Origin: Blautia wexlerae
GTDB lineage: Bacteria > Bacillota > Clostridia > Lachnospirales > Lachnospiraceae
Reading direction: 5' to 3'
Assembly (NCBI RefSeq): GCF_013300825.1
Contig: NZ_JAAIMY010000001.1
Coordinates: forward strand, 1 to 64,000
Length of the DNA: 64,000 bases
Positions 8,650 to 17,691 of the stretch are shown here, one piece after another. How positions within the stretch are numbered: the first letter of the stretch is position 1; each line of letters starts with the position of its first letter. Made by a program: the position numbers and the translations under genes. The notes under the pieces were generated by a model. That model was given only the letters and a program-made list of their open reading frames with translations, had not been told where the DNA came from and made no database searches.

Positions 8650-9621
8650 ATGAACAGACCAGAAGAATTAATCAAAAAAATCTATGAAGAGCAGGGACAG
8701 ATTAATGATGTATTTTTTACAGCATGTGGAGGTTCTTTAGTAGATCTTTATCCAGGATTCTATTTTATCAATGCAGAATCAGAAACTATGCATTCTCATT
8801 GGCTTACAGCAAAAGAGTTGATTGTATCCCCATCCAAATTTCTGAAAAAGGGAGCACTTGTAATTCTTTGCTCTCATGGTGGTAATACAAATGAAACTGT
8901 AAATGCAGCGAAACTTGCCAAAGAACGTGGTGCAGCAGTGATTACTATGACACATAATCCAAATTCTATCTGTGCACAGGAAGATATGAATCCAGTCGTA
9001 TATAGCTGGGAAGATGATACAAATGAAAAAGAAAGACCACAGGGAATTGTAATGCGTGTTCTTAATGAACTGATGAAGTTACAGGAGCCATCTTATACAA
9101 AATATGAAGCTGTACTGGATGGACTTGAAAAAGCTGACGGTATTGTCCGTGCAGCAGTAAAGAAAGTACAGAACCGTACATGGGTATTTGCTGAGAAATA
9201 TTTTGAAGAGCCGTTCCTTTATATTATGGGCTCTGGTGCTTCTTATTCACAGGCATATGGTTTCTCTATCTGTTCTCTTCAGGAAATGCAGTGGATGGAT
9301 TGCTGCTATCTGCATTCCGGCGAATATTTCCATGGACCATTCGAGTGCACAGATGAAGACCATCTCTACATTCTTCTTATGGGAACAGGTGCAGCCAGAG
9401 TTATGGATGAACGAGCACTTACTTTCCTGAAAAAATATGGAAAGAAATATGAAGTAATTGATGCTAAGGAACTGGGAATTGATGCAATTGACGAAAGCGT
9501 AAATGAATATTTCTGCCCAATGGTATTCTATGCAATGTCAGTAGCATATCGTACAGGTTTACAGGACAAGAGAAGACATCCTCTTGATATGAGAAGATAC
9601 ATGGGTGTTGTAGAATATTAA
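8650..9621 (+). CDS. frlB: SIS-domain deglycase, FrlB-like
   Basis: The 323-residue cytosolic protein has two sugar isomerase (SIS) domains. It resembles E. coli FrlB, which splits fructoselysine 6-phosphate into lysine and glucose 6-phosphate. Matching features are FFTACGGSL near 21-29, CSHGGNTNET near 75, the HSGEYFHGPFE motif near 219-229, and the end RRHPLDMRRYMGVVEY, which parallels the FrlB C-terminus. A good AAAGGAG precedes the ATG. It sits beside a FrlD-like kinase and FrlC-like epimerase, which supports the assignment. Another Amadori or amino-sugar 6-phosphate could be the true substrate. Confidence 0.82.
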   Translation: MNRPEELIKKIYEEQGQINDVFFTACGGSLVDLYPGFYFINAESETMHSHWLTAKELIVSPSKFLKKGALVILCSHGGNTNETVNAAKLAKERGAAVITMTHNPNSICAQEDMNPVVYSWEDDTNEKERPQGIVMRVLNELMKLQEPSYTKYEAVLDGLEKADGIVRAAVKKVQNRTWVFAEKYFEEPFLYIMGSGASYSQAYGFSICSLQEMQWMDCCYLHSGEYFHGPFECTDEDHLYILLMGTGAARVMDERALTFLKKYGKKYEVIDAKELGIDAIDESVNEYFCPMVFYAMSVAYRTGLQDKRRHPLDMRRYMGVVEY

Positions 9622-9638
9622 TATTCTTTCGTAACAAG

Positions 9639-9662
9639 TCTGGCAGATATGAATCTGCCAGA
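9639..9662 (+). repeat. Intercistronic hairpin between frlB and frlD
   Basis: TCTGGCAGAT and ATCTGCCAGA form a perfect 10-bp stem with a 4-base loop, followed by TAAAAAAGGAG. There is no U-run, so it is more likely an RNA stability or processing element than a terminator. Confidence 0.6.
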
Positions 9663-9680
9663 TAAAAAAGGAGAAGAAAA

Positions 9681-10541
9681 ATGGTAAAGTATAATACAAA
9701 AGTATTGGGATTTGGTGATAATGTAGTTGATCTGTATGAACATTCTCATATGATGTATCCAGGCGGGAATTGTGTAAATCTGTGTGCATATTCCAAAATG
9801 TTTGGTGTAGAGAGAGCTGCATATATGGGATATTTTGGAAGTGATGACATTGCAGAATTTGTAATTTCAGTATTAAATGAACTTGGAATTGAAACTGTAA
9901 AGTGCAAACAGTTGGTAGGAGAAAACGGATGGTCTAAATGTACACTTCGTGATGGAGACCGTATATTTGGGGATTATAATGAAGGTGGAGTAAGAGGAAA
10001 GACTCCGTATATTCTTGACCGTTTTGACCTTGAATATATGAAAGAATTTGATTTTGTGCATACGGGAAATTATTGCTATACAGAATCACAGCTGAAAGTT
10101 ATGAAAGAGGCTGGTATAAAAATTTCCTTCGATTTTTCTGATGACTCTTCCAAAGAATATTATGAAAAATATGCACCATACATTACATATGCATTTTGTT
10201 CCTTTGACGGAGATGATGAAGCAGCAAAAGAACATCTGAAATTTATTCATTCCCTGGGACCGGAGCTGGTATCTCTTACCAGAGGTTCTAAAGGCTGCAT
10301 TATGTATGATGGTGAACAGTTTTATACACAGCCGGCAACACTTATTGACAATGTGGTAGATACAATGGGTGCCGGAGATTCTTTTCTGACCTCTTTTATG
10401 GATTGTTATATTGATCAGCTGAAAAGAGGAACTGACAGACAGGAAGCAATCCGTACTTCTTTAAAAGAAGCTTCTAAATTTGCAGCACATGTATGTACAC
10501 TCAATGGTGCTTTTGGATACGGAAAACCATACGAGGATTAG
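9681..10541 (+). CDS. frlD: PfkB-family kinase, fructoselysine 6-kinase-like
   Basis: This 286-residue ribokinase-fold enzyme carries the N-terminal G-D-N-V-V-D (12-17), the substrate loop PGGNCVNLCAYS (27-38), and the C-terminal signature DTMGAGDSF (227-235) with catalytic base D233. The stretch RIFGDYNEG near 94-102 parallels RVFGDYTEG of E. coli FrlD. FrlD phosphorylates imported fructoselysine to fructoselysine 6-phosphate using ATP, which FrlB then cleaves. The neighbouring deglycase makes this reading stronger than a generic sugar kinase call. AAGGAGAAG lies before the ATG. Confidence 0.82.
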   Translation: MVKYNTKVLGFGDNVVDLYEHSHMMYPGGNCVNLCAYSKMFGVERAAYMGYFGSDDIAEFVISVLNELGIETVKCKQLVGENGWSKCTLRDGDRIFGDYNEGGVRGKTPYILDRFDLEYMKEFDFVHTGNYCYTESQLKVMKEAGIKISFDFSDDSSKEYYEKYAPYITYAFCSFDGDDEAAKEHLKFIHSLGPELVSLTRGSKGCIMYDGEQFYTQPATLIDNVVDTMGAGDSFLTSFMDCYIDQLKRGTDRQEAIRTSLKEASKFAAHVCTLNGAFGYGKPYED

Positions 10542-10582
10542 AAATATAATATATAGAGTGAATGACAAAGAGGAGAAAATAT

Positions 10583-11671
10583 ATGCTGTACCATGGAAAT
10601 GCAATGGATTACATATATGAGACTCCTGATATCCTGCAATACATATTGGAAAATAAGAAGGAAATTCTTGAGGACAGCAACAGAGTGCTGAAAGATAAGA
10701 AAATATCAGAAATTTACCTGACAGGTTCAGGATCTTCTTATAATGCAGCAGTAGCTGTAGCCGATTTTGCAAAGAAATTACTGGGTATACGGGTTACACC
10801 TGTATACCCAGTAATGCTTATAGAGGATTATGAATTTATTTCAAAAAGCGCAGTGGTAACAGGAATTTCACAACAAGGAACCAGTGCAGCAGTCATAAAG
10901 GCACTGGACGATGTTAGAGAGCGCGGTATTGCCACAATTTCAATGACCGGTGAATATGATACGGAAATTACCAGACATGCAGATGCTAACATATATATTG
11001 AATGTGGTTATGAAGATGCTGGTGCAACAACCAAAGGTTTTACGGCAACAGTATTGACTTTGATGATATGGATTATTGATACTGCCGAAAGCATTGGAAG
11101 GATTACAGAAAAAGAAACTGAAAACTATAAAAAGCGAATAGATGTTGTAATAAAGAATATGAAAAATATTCTGCAGATAAGCAAACTCTGGTGCTCAGAA
11201 ATATCAGAGAAACTAAAAGATAATGAAGATATGATACTTATTTCCGGTAATAAAATGAAGAGTTTGCTACTGGAGGGAATATTAAAATTTTCTGAGACCT
11301 GCAGATTTCCGGTGAGGGGATATGAGGCAGAAGAATTTATGCATGGTATGTATAATGCTGTCACTTCAAAAACTAACTTTTTATATATTTTTCCACCTAA
11401 TGGTTATGAAAGAAATCGAATGGAAAAATTGTTCGATTATTATACAAAGCAGGGTTACTGTTTATTTGGGATTAATTCCAAACAGGTAGATGAAAATATA
11501 AAATATATACTGAACTGTAAATTTACAGACGATCCTGAGTTTTCAATTCTGGAATATATTCTGCCTGTACAAATGTTGTTTGTTATGACATCACGGGCAA
11601 GAAAGATAGATTTGAATATTCCGTCAGATCCTGATTTTCATAGATATATGGGTAGTAAACTGGAAAAATAG
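10583..11671 (+). CDS. Second SIS-domain sugar isomerase/deglycase
   Basis: The 362-residue protein has tandem SIS domains of the GlmS/FrlB kind: LTGSGSSYNAAVAVADF near 45-61 and SQQGTSAAV near 95 in the first, and FPVRGYEAEEFMHG with the end IPSDPDFHRYMGSKL in the second. An upstream ATG (10562) exists, but AGAGGAG sits ideally before ATG 10583. It is distinct from the FrlB-like protein two genes upstream. Salmonella has two such enzymes, GfrE and GfrF, acting on glucoselysine 6-phosphate and fructoselysine 6-phosphate; a similar division of labour is inferred. The gene contains an unusual 14-bp inverted repeat (10777-10815). Confidence 0.8.
   Translation: MLYHGNAMDYIYETPDILQYILENKKEILEDSNRVLKDKKISEIYLTGSGSSYNAAVAVADFAKKLLGIRVTPVYPVMLIEDYEFISKSAVVTGISQQGTSAAVIKALDDVRERGIATISMTGEYDTEITRHADANIYIECGYEDAGATTKGFTATVLTLMIWIIDTAESIGRITEKETENYKKRIDVVIKNMKNILQISKLWCSEISEKLKDNEDMILISGNKMKSLLLEGILKFSETCRFPVRGYEAEEFMHGMYNAVTSKTNFLYIFPPNGYERNRMEKLFDYYTKQGYCLFGINSKQVDENIKYILNCKFTDDPEFSILEYILPVQMLFVMTSRARKIDLNIPSDPDFHRYMGSKLEK
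10777..10815. repeat. Perfect 14-bp inverted repeat inside a coding region
   Basis: ATTACTGGGTATAC (10777-10790) and GTATACCCAGTAAT (10802-10815) are exact reverse complements around an 11-base loop. They encode part of the first SIS domain, about 195 bases into the gene. Confidence 0.9.
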
Positions 11672-11737
11672 GAAAGTGAAATTATATGGGTATTATTGAG
11701 CTGTGAACAGGTAACAGAAGAAAGCATGGAGGATAAA

Positions 11738-12574
11738 ATGGAGAAATTAATCAACAGAGAACAATTGGCAGGTATGAATATTCATTATTTATTTTATTCA
11801 TTGGAATATTTTCTTGATGCACAAAAAGAAGCCGGATTTAAAACAATTGAGTTATGGCCTGGAACACCGCATTTCTTTTTAAGCTATATAGAATATTCTG
11901 ACTGTAAACATGTCAGAAAACTTCTTGATGAAAGAGATTTGACTGTGAAGGTGATTACACCGGAAAATTGTACATACCAATATCAGTTCGCTGCACAGGA
12001 AAAAGAGCAGTTTGAAAAAAGTATGGCATATTTTAAGAAAGCTCTGGATGCCGGTGAAGAATTGGGTGTAGAAACAATGGCAATCAATTCAGGATGGGGA
12101 TATTGGAATGAAGACAGGGAGGAAGCCTGGAAACGTTCAAGGGAAATGCTGTCTGTTCTGGCAGAATATGCCAAAACAAAAAATATCCGACTGGCAATGG
12201 AATCTCTTCGCCCGCAGGAATCCAACCTTGCTACTACGGTATATGATGTAAAAAGAATGCTGGATGAAGTAGATCATCCAAATCTGAAAGCGATGATTGA
12301 TACCACAGCAATGGGAGTTGCCGGTGAAACAATTGATCAATGGTTTGATATACTTGGAGATGATATTATCCACATGCATTTTATTGATGGAAATCCTTAT
12401 GGTCATCTGATTTGGGGGGATGGAACGCATAATCTTGAGGAGTTTCTGAAGGCAATCAATCGTCATGGATATAAGGGATATCTCGGACAGGAAATTACAG
12501 AATTTGACTATTTTAAAGATCCGGCTAGGGCAGATAAACGGAATATGAAAGCATATGAAACATTTATACGCTAA
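11738..12574 (+). CDS. frlC: Sugar isomerase/epimerase, FrlC-like
   Basis: This 278-residue TIM-barrel protein of the xylose isomerase-like AP-endonuclease-2 fold has the metal-site pattern expected for the family: E in MAMESLRPQESN, D and H in MIDTTAMGVAG...DIIHMHFIDG, and E in LGQEITEFD. The opening (AGFKTIELWPGTPHFF) parallels GYDGIEIWGGRPHAF of E. coli FrlC, the fructoselysine 3-epimerase that lets cells use psicoselysine. The start at 11738 was chosen because GGAGG lies at the right distance; an in-frame TTG at 11696 has none. The cluster context supports a FrlC role, though generic hexulose or inosose epimerases look similar. Confidence 0.78.
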   Translation: MEKLINREQLAGMNIHYLFYSLEYFLDAQKEAGFKTIELWPGTPHFFLSYIEYSDCKHVRKLLDERDLTVKVITPENCTYQYQFAAQEKEQFEKSMAYFKKALDAGEELGVETMAINSGWGYWNEDREEAWKRSREMLSVLAEYAKTKNIRLAMESLRPQESNLATTVYDVKRMLDEVDHPNLKAMIDTTAMGVAGETIDQWFDILGDDIIHMHFIDGNPYGHLIWGDGTHNLEEFLKAINRHGYKGYLGQEITEFDYFKDPARADKRNMKAYETFIR

Positions 12575-12598
12575 AACTCATATTATAGGAGACCAGCT

Positions 12599-14080
12599 AT
12601 GAGTGATAAAATGAGAATAAAAATTTTTTCATGCATCATGCTTACTCTGTTTTTCTTATGTGCATGTAGAACGCAGAGTGTCTATGCTAAGGAAAAGATA
12701 ACTGTCGGAACGAATGCAGAATATGCACCGTTTGAATATCTGGACAGTGATGGAAATCTCACGGGTTTTGATTATGAACTTCTGGAAGCAATTGCCCAAG
12801 AAGAAAATCTGGAATTGGAATGGAAAGATATGCCCTTTGATTCTTTGGTTGGTTCTATGGAAACCGGAAATATTCAAATTATTGCGGCAGCGATAGGACC
12901 AACAAAAGAAAGGGAAAAAAGTGTAGATTTTTCGGATGTTTATTATACGGGATCCCAGAGTATTGTAAGCAGTCAGAAAACACCTTTGTATGATTTTGCT
13001 GGATTATCCGGGAAAAGAGTAGCAGTTTTGGAAGGATCCCAGAGTGATTTCATTGTATCCGGAGAGAATACAGATTATGGTGTTGTTGAAAATGCAACAG
13101 TTGTCCGCTTTAAGAACGCTGCAAGTGCAGTAATGGAACTGAAAAACGGAGGTGTAAATGCTGTCTTAATTGATACTATTATGGCAGAGATTTACTGCAG
13201 ACAGAATGATGATATTGTTTATCAGAAAGTGGATGGAACGGAAGAGGATACAGTGTATTGTATTGAAAAAGGAAATGCAGAACTTTTAAATACAGTAAAT
13301 AAGGGACTGAAAAAGTTAAAAGATAATGGAGAATATGACCAGATTTATGAAAAATTTTTCTCAGGAGAAAATGATACAACGCAAGTTCAGATAGCAGATA
13401 ACACAGGAATAATTGGAACTTTCAAATTTATTTTTCTGCAGGATAACCGTTGGAAATATTACCTGAATGGACTACAGGTTACGCTCTTGGTTTCAATCAT
13501 GTCAGTACTTTTGGGAACTGTGATTGGATTAATGGCAGCAATGATAAAATTGAATGCCGATCGTAAGAAAAAAGAAACTGTATTGTCGAGGATTATCCAT
13601 ATATATGTAGATGTGATTCGTGGAACCCCTTCGGTATTACAATTGATGATCGTGTATTTTGCTGTCTTTCATAGCCGGTTGGGATATGTGGCAGCAGTTG
13701 TGAGCTTCGGGATTAACAGTGGTGCCTACGTGTCTGAAGTGATACGTGCCGGAATTATGGCAGTTGATAAAGGACAGCAGGAAGCCGGAAGATCTCTGGG
13801 ACTTGGATATAAAGATACAATGAGATTTATTATCATTCCACAGGCTTTAAAAAATATTCTGCCTGCAATGGGAAATGAATTTATACAGTTGATTAAGGAG
13901 ACTTCCATTTTGGGATATGTAGGTATTATGGATCTTACCAAAGCTTCCAGTTATGTTTCATCAAGAACCTATCAGATGTTTATACCGTTGATAACTGCTG
14001 GAATTATGTATTATCTGATTGTGAAAATACTCTCTATATTTCTCGAAAAGATGGAAAGGAGAATGAGACAAAGTGATTAG
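12599..14080 (+). CDS. Fused solute-binding/permease protein of a polar amino acid-type ABC importer
   Basis: The 493-residue protein joins a bacterial type 3 solute-binding domain (residues about 35-265, beginning [15 protein letters not shown]) to a His/Glu/Gln/Arg-type permease domain (about 275-490, with [11 protein letters not shown] and the [25 protein letters not shown] coupling loop near 396). The signal sequence ends in LCAC with a lipidatable C23. Such fusions serve as receptor plus membrane pore, partnered with a GlnQ-like ATPase, encoded here by the next gene with an 8-base overlap. In fructoselysine-using Firmicutes, amino acid-type ABC transporters import the Amadori product, so the same role is inferred. 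Confidence 0.87.
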   Translation: MSDKMRIKIFSCIMLTLFFLCACRTQSVYAKEKITVGTNAEYAPFEYLDSDGNLTGFDYELLEAIAQEENLELEWKDMPFDSLVGSMETGNIQIIAAAIGPTKEREKSVDFSDVYYTGSQSIVSSQKTPLYDFAGLSGKRVAVLEGSQSDFIVSGENTDYGVVENATVVRFKNAASAVMELKNGGVNAVLIDTIMAEIYCRQNDDIVYQKVDGTEEDTVYCIEKGNAELLNTVNKGLKKLKDNGEYDQIYEKFFSGENDTTQVQIADNTGIIGTFKFIFLQDNRWKYYLNGLQVTLLVSIMSVLLGTVIGLMAAMIKLNADRKKKETVLSRIIHIYVDVIRGTPSVLQLMIVYFAVFHSRLGYVAAVVSFGINSGAYVSEVIRAGIMAVDKGQQEAGRSLGLGYKDTMRFIIIPQALKNILPAMGNEFIQLIKETSILGYVGIMDLTKASSYVSSRTYQMFIPLITAGIMYYLIVKILSIFLEKMERRMRQSD

Positions 14081-14795
14081 TGTACATAATCTGAAAAAAT
14101 CTTTTGGAAATGTGCAGGTTCTCAAGGGTATTAATATAGAGATACGAAAAGGTGAATGTGTCTGTATTATTGGCCCTTCAGGATCTGGAAAATCTACTTT
14201 TTTGAGATGCCTGAATCTTCTGGAGGTACCAGATGAAGGAGAAATTATTATAGAAGGGGAGAGCATTCTGGAAAAAAGGAAAGATATTGATAAATATCGA
14301 GAAAATGTAGGAATGGTATTTCAGCATTTTAATTTATTTCCAAATATGACAGTACTGAAAAATATAACTCTTGCACCTGTAAGATTAGGAAAATGGAAAA
14401 AAGAGGAAGCAGATGAAAAAGCAATAGGACTGTTAAAAAGAATTGGGTTGGAGAAGAAAGCACTATCTTATCCATCAAAGCTTTCCGGAGGTCAAAAACA
14501 AAGGGTTGCGATTATAAGAGCACTGGCTATGAACCCTGAAATTCTTTTATTTGATGAACCAACTTCAGCATTAGATCCTGAAATGGTAGGAGAAGTACTT
14601 GATGTAATGAAGAAATTGGCAGGAGAGGGAATTACAATGCTTATAGTTACCCATGAAATGGGATTCGCCAGAGAAGTGAGTGACAGGGTATTGTTTTTTG
14701 ATCAGGGATCTATATTAGAAGACGGTTCTCCAGAAGAAGTATTTGAAAAGCCACAACATAAGAGAACGAAAGAATTTCTTGCGAAAGTTTTATAA
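14073..14795 (+). CDS. Polar amino acid-type ABC transporter ATPase
   Basis: This 240-residue GlnQ/ArtP-like ATPase shows Walker [10 protein letters not shown] (residues 34-42), Q-loop [12 protein letters not shown], signature [11 protein letters not shown] near 136, Walker [14 protein letters not shown] near 158 and H-switch VTHEM near 194. It starts with GTG at 14073, overlapping the permease fusion gene, so the two are translationally coupled. It energises uptake through the fused binding/permease protein. It is the last gene of the cluster; no clear terminator follows before the urease promoter. Confidence 0.92.
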   Translation: MISVHNLKKSFGNVQVLKGINIEIRKGECVCIIGPSGSGKSTFLRCLNLLEVPDEGEIIIEGESILEKRKDIDKYRENVGMVFQHFNLFPNMTVLKNITLAPVRLGKWKKEEADEKAIGLLKRIGLEKKALSYPSKLSGGQKQRVAIIRALAMNPEILLFDEPTSALDPEMVGEVLDVMKKLAGEGITMLIVTHEMGFAREVSDRVLFFDQGSILEDGSPEEVFEKPQHKRTKEFLAKVL

Positions 14796-14870
14796 AATTC
14801 GAGTTACAAAAAGAAGATAGTGTTATGGTTGGTGTAATGTAAAAAAAACAAAAAGTTCACAAAAAACATC

Positions 14871-14899
14871 TTGACCATCAAAGAAACACAAGTTATAAT
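14871..14899 (+). promoter_or_regulatory. Urease operon promoter
   Basis: TTGACC (14871-14876) and TATAAT (14894-14899) are separated by exactly 17 bases. Transcription should start near 14906, leaving a leader of about 200 bases before ureA. Confidence 0.75.
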
Positions 14900-14922
14900 C
14901 CCCTATATAAAAATTTTCGTGC

Positions 14923-14974
14923 AAAGAGCAGACAATGGGGTCTGAGAAAGAATCCCATTGACTGCTCTTTTTTG
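14923..14974 (+). terminator. Leader terminator with competing hairpin (attenuator)
   Basis: AAAGAGCAG-A-CAATGGG (14923-14939) pairs with CCCATTG-A-CTGCTCTTT (14954-14970), followed by a run of Ts. Within the 5' arm, CAGAC (14929-14933) and GTCTG (14940-14944) can form an alternative hairpin with a six-base loop AATGGG that would prevent the terminator. An A at loop position 1 and G at position 4 is what ANTAR antiterminator proteins recognise, but the second ANTAR hairpin was not clearly found. Because this lies between promoter and ureA, it probably controls urease read-through. The 14796-15108 gap otherwise holds only the promoter and a palindromic repeat. Confidence 0.6.
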
Positions 14975-14991
14975 CGTACTACGAAGATTTT

Positions 14992-15063
14992 TGTTACTGT
15001 TCACACACCACTATCCCGCGAGGTGTTTTGGCTACGTTACTGAGAACGGAGTGAACAGTAACA
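14992..15063. repeat. Palindromic repeat, GTGAACAGTAAC family
   Basis: TGTTACTGTTCAC (14992-15004) and GTGAACAGTAACA (15051-15063) are perfect 13-bp inverted arms with a smaller ACACC/GGTGT helix inside. The right arm with its flank TGAGAACGGAGTGAAC recurs at 47699-47720. Confidence 0.75.
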
Positions 15064-15108
15064 GATTTTTGCATATTATAATCCGCACAATTCGAGAGGA
15101 GGAATATC

Positions 15109-15411
15109 ATGAGGCTGAATCCCAAAGAACAGGAAAAATTAATGCTTCATATGGCAGGAAATCTTGCAAAAGAGAGAAAGGAAAGAGGTCTGAAACTGAA
15201 TTACGTGGAGGCACTTGCGTATATCAGTTCTGAACTCCTGGAGCTTGCAAGAGATGGTAAAACAGTAGTAGAGCTGATGCAGCTTGGAACCAAGATTCTT
15301 ACAAAGGATGATGTAATGGACGGTGTTGCTGATATGATCGGTGAAGTCCAGGTAGAGGCAACATTCCCGGATGGAACCAAGCTTGTGACAGTACATAATC
15401 CAATTCAGTAA
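15109..15411 (+). CDS. ureA: Urease gamma subunit
   Basis: The 100-residue protein is the smallest structural subunit of nickel urease, which hydrolyses urea to ammonia and carbamate. It has the standard length and text: [45 protein letters not shown] and [21 protein letters not shown] at the end. It begins the operon after the attenuated leader, with AGAGGAGG before the ATG. It assembles with UreB and UreC into the (abc) trimer unit in the cytosol. Confidence 0.97.
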   Translation: MRLNPKEQEKLMLHMAGNLAKERKERGLKLNYVEALAYISSELLELARDGKTVVELMQLGTKILTKDDVMDGVADMIGEVQVEATFPDGTKLVTVHNPIQ

Positions 15412-15425
15412 GGAGGAGAATGAGC

Positions 15426-15785
15426 ATGAAGATCGGTGAAATTATGGCCGCAGATCGTGAGATCACACTTAATGAAGGCAAGAAAACAGTGACAGTAACA
15501 GTGGCAAACAAAGGCGACAGACCGGTTCAGGTCGGTTCTCATTTTCACTTTTTTGAAGTAAATAAATGCCTTTCTTTTGACAGGGAAAAAGCCTATGGAT
15601 ATCATCTGGACATTCCTTCAGGAACATCTGTAAGATTTGAGCCGGGTGAAGAAAAAGAGGTTCAGCTTACAGAAATGGGCGGCAGACAGAGAGTATTCGG
15701 ACTGAATGACCTTACCCGCGCCCAGGCAACTGACGATACAAAAGCAGCATCCATGGAAACTGCGAAATTAAAAGGATTTCTGTAA
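15426..15785 (+). CDS. ureB: Urease beta subunit
   Basis: This 119-residue subunit matches Ure[17 protein letters not shown] near the start, then [19 protein letters not shown] and [26 protein letters not shown], and [16 protein letters not shown] in the C-terminal half. An ATG at 15420 is also in frame, but the ribosome binding site AGGAGG (15411-15416) is too close to it, so the Met at 15426 is preferred. It lies 14 bases after ureA and 12 before ureC. Confidence 0.96.
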   Translation: MKIGEIMAADREITLNEGKKTVTVTVANKGDRPVQVGSHFHFFEVNKCLSFDREKAYGYHLDIPSGTSVRFEPGEEKEVQLTEMGGRQRVFGLNDLTRAQATDDTKAASMETAKLKGFL

Positions 15786-15797
15786 GGAGGGACAACA

Positions 15798-17519
15798 ATG
15801 AGTACAAAAATTTCCGGAAGCAAATATGCGGCAATGTATGGCCCGACTACAGGAGATAAGGTACGTCTGGCAGATACAAGCCTTGTGATCGAGGTAGAAA
15901 AAGATTATACAACCTATGGAGACGAAGTAAAGTTCGGCGGCGGCAAGACAATCCGTGACGGTATGGGACAGTCTGTAAAAACCTGCAGTAAAGACGGAGA
16001 TCTGGATCTGGTAATTACCAATGCATTGATCGTAGACTCCACAGGAATCGTAAAGGCAGATATTGGTATCAAAGACGGCAAGATCGCAGGAATCGGTAAA
16101 GCCGGAAACCCGGACATCATGGATGGCGTCACACCTGGAATGACAGTGGGCGCATCTACAGAAGCACTTGCAGGAGAGGGAATGATCGTAACTGCAGGTG
16201 GAATTGATACCCATATCCATTTCATCAGTCCGCAGCAGATCGACTGTGCATTATACAGCGGTGTAACTACTATGATCGGAGGTGGTACAGGCCCTGCAGA
16301 CGGTACAAACGCAACTACCTGTACACCTGGACCATGGAACTTAAAAATGATGTTAAAGGCAGCCGAGGAATACCCGATGAACTTAGGTTTCCTTGGAAAA
16401 GGTAACTGCTCAGACGAAGCTCCTCTCATTGAGCAGGTAAAGGCTGGAGCTATGGGACTGAAGATTCATGAGGACTGGGGTGCAACACCTGCAGTTATCA
16501 ATCACTGTCTGAATGTGGCAGATGAATATGATGTACAGGTTGCCATCCATACAGATACATTAAATGAAGGCGGATGCGTGGAAGATACACTTGCAGCCAT
16601 CGGCGGCAGAACCATCCACACTTATCATACAGAGGGTGCGGGCGGCGGACATGCACCGGATATCATCCGCGCAGCAGCAGCTCCGAACGTACTGCCATCC
16701 TCCACAAACCCAACAATGCCATATACAGTAAACACTCTGGATGAGCATCTGGATATGCTGATGGTCTGCCATCATCTTGACAAGAGAATCCCGGAAGATG
16801 TTGCATTTGCAGATTCCCGAATCCGTCCTGAGACAATCGCAGCAGAGGATGTTCTTCATGATATGGGTATCTTCAGTATGATGAGCTCTGACTCTCAGGC
16901 TATGGGACGTGTAGGTGAGGTTATCACACGTACCTGGCAGACAGCAAGTAAGATGAAAGATGAGAGAGGTGCACTTCCGGAAGATGCAGGACATGACAAT
17001 GATAATTTCCGTGTAAAACGTTATATCTCCAAATATACCATCAACCCGGCGATCACACACGGTATTTCCCAGTATGTGGGCTCTGTGGAAGAAGGTAAAT
17101 TCGCAGACCTCGTTCTCTGGAATCCTGTATTCTTTGGTGCAAAACCGGATATTATCATCAAAGGCGGTATGATCATTGCATCTAAGATGGGCGATGCAAA
17201 TGCATCCATTCCGACTACACAGCCGGTTCTCTATCAGCCAATGTTTGCAGCTCATGGAAAAGCTAAGAACGAAGCTTGCCTGACCTTTGTATCCCAGGCT
17301 GCCATGGATGAGAATGTAAAAGAGAAATACGGTCTTGAGAAAACTGTAGTACCTGTAAAGGGATGCAGAAATATCAGCAAAAAAGATATGGTATTTAACG
17401 ACAGAACACCGGAACTGACCGTAGATCCGGAGACATATAAGGTTACTGTTGACGGCGAAGAGATCACTTCCAAACCGGCAGAGAAGCTTCCGCTGACACA
17501 GCTTTACAGTCTGTTCTAA
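15798..17519 (+). CDS. ureC: Urease alpha (catalytic) subunit
   Basis: The 573-residue catalytic subunit holds the binuclear nickel site. All expected residues are present: H139 and H141 (GGIDTHIHF), carbamylated K222 (GLKIHEDWG), H251 ([11 protein letters not shown]), H277 ([16 protein letters not shown]), the flap C324 and base H325 (MVCHHLDKR), and D365 ([10 protein letters not shown]). These match Klebsiella urease numbering with an offset of five. Length is normal for bacteria that keep the three subunits separate. The enzyme should be fully functional once UreDEFG load nickel. Confidence 0.98.
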   Translation: MSTKISGSKYAAMYGPTTGDKVRLADTSLVIEVEKDYTTYGDEVKFGGGKTIRDGMGQSVKTCSKDGDLDLVITNALIVDSTGIVKADIGIKDGKIAGIGKAGNPDIMDGVTPGMTVGASTEALAGEGMIVTAGGIDTHIHFISPQQIDCALYSGVTTMIGGGTGPADGTNATTCTPGPWNLKMMLKAAEEYPMNLGFLGKGNCSDEAPLIEQVKAGAMGLKIHEDWGATPAVINHCLNVADEYDVQVAIHTDTLNEGGCVEDTLAAIGGRTIHTYHTEGAGGGHAPDIIRAAAAPNVLPSSTNPTMPYTVNTLDEHLDMLMVCHHLDKRIPEDVAFADSRIRPETIAAEDVLHDMGIFSMMSSDSQAMGRVGEVITRTWQTASKMKDERGALPEDAGHDNDNFRVKRYISKYTINPAITHGISQYVGSVEEGKFADLVLWNPVFFGAKPDIIIKGGMIIASKMGDANASIPTTQPVLYQPMFAAHGKAKNEACLTFVSQAAMDENVKEKYGLEKTVVPVKGCRNISKKDMVFNDRTPELTVDPETYKVTVDGEEITSKPAEKLPLTQLYSLF

Positions 17520-17570
17520 ACAACTTTAAACCATTACATTCTGGTTATCTGATCATAAAAATGATATTCG

Positions 17571-17641
17571 CAGGACTGTTATTTATGTAGTTTTGTGAGA
17601 ACTTTTATAAGAACTTACCAAACGATATAATGACAGTCCTG
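17571..17641. repeat. Inverted repeat flanking a possible -10 box before ureI
   Basis: CAGGACTGT (17571-17579) and ACAGTCCTG (17633-17641) face each other across 53 bases that include TATAAT (17625-17630). It could be an RNA structure splitting the operon or an operator for an internal promoter; no good -35 was seen. Confidence 0.45.
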
Positions 17642-17691
17642 TCAGATTTAACAGAAAAATATACTGAAAAAGCAGGAGAGGAGAGAATATT

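Noticed and set aside
16560-17255. 231-codon minus-strand ORF opposite ureC
   Set aside because: The plus strand encodes the complete urease alpha subunit with all active-site residues; this is its shadow.
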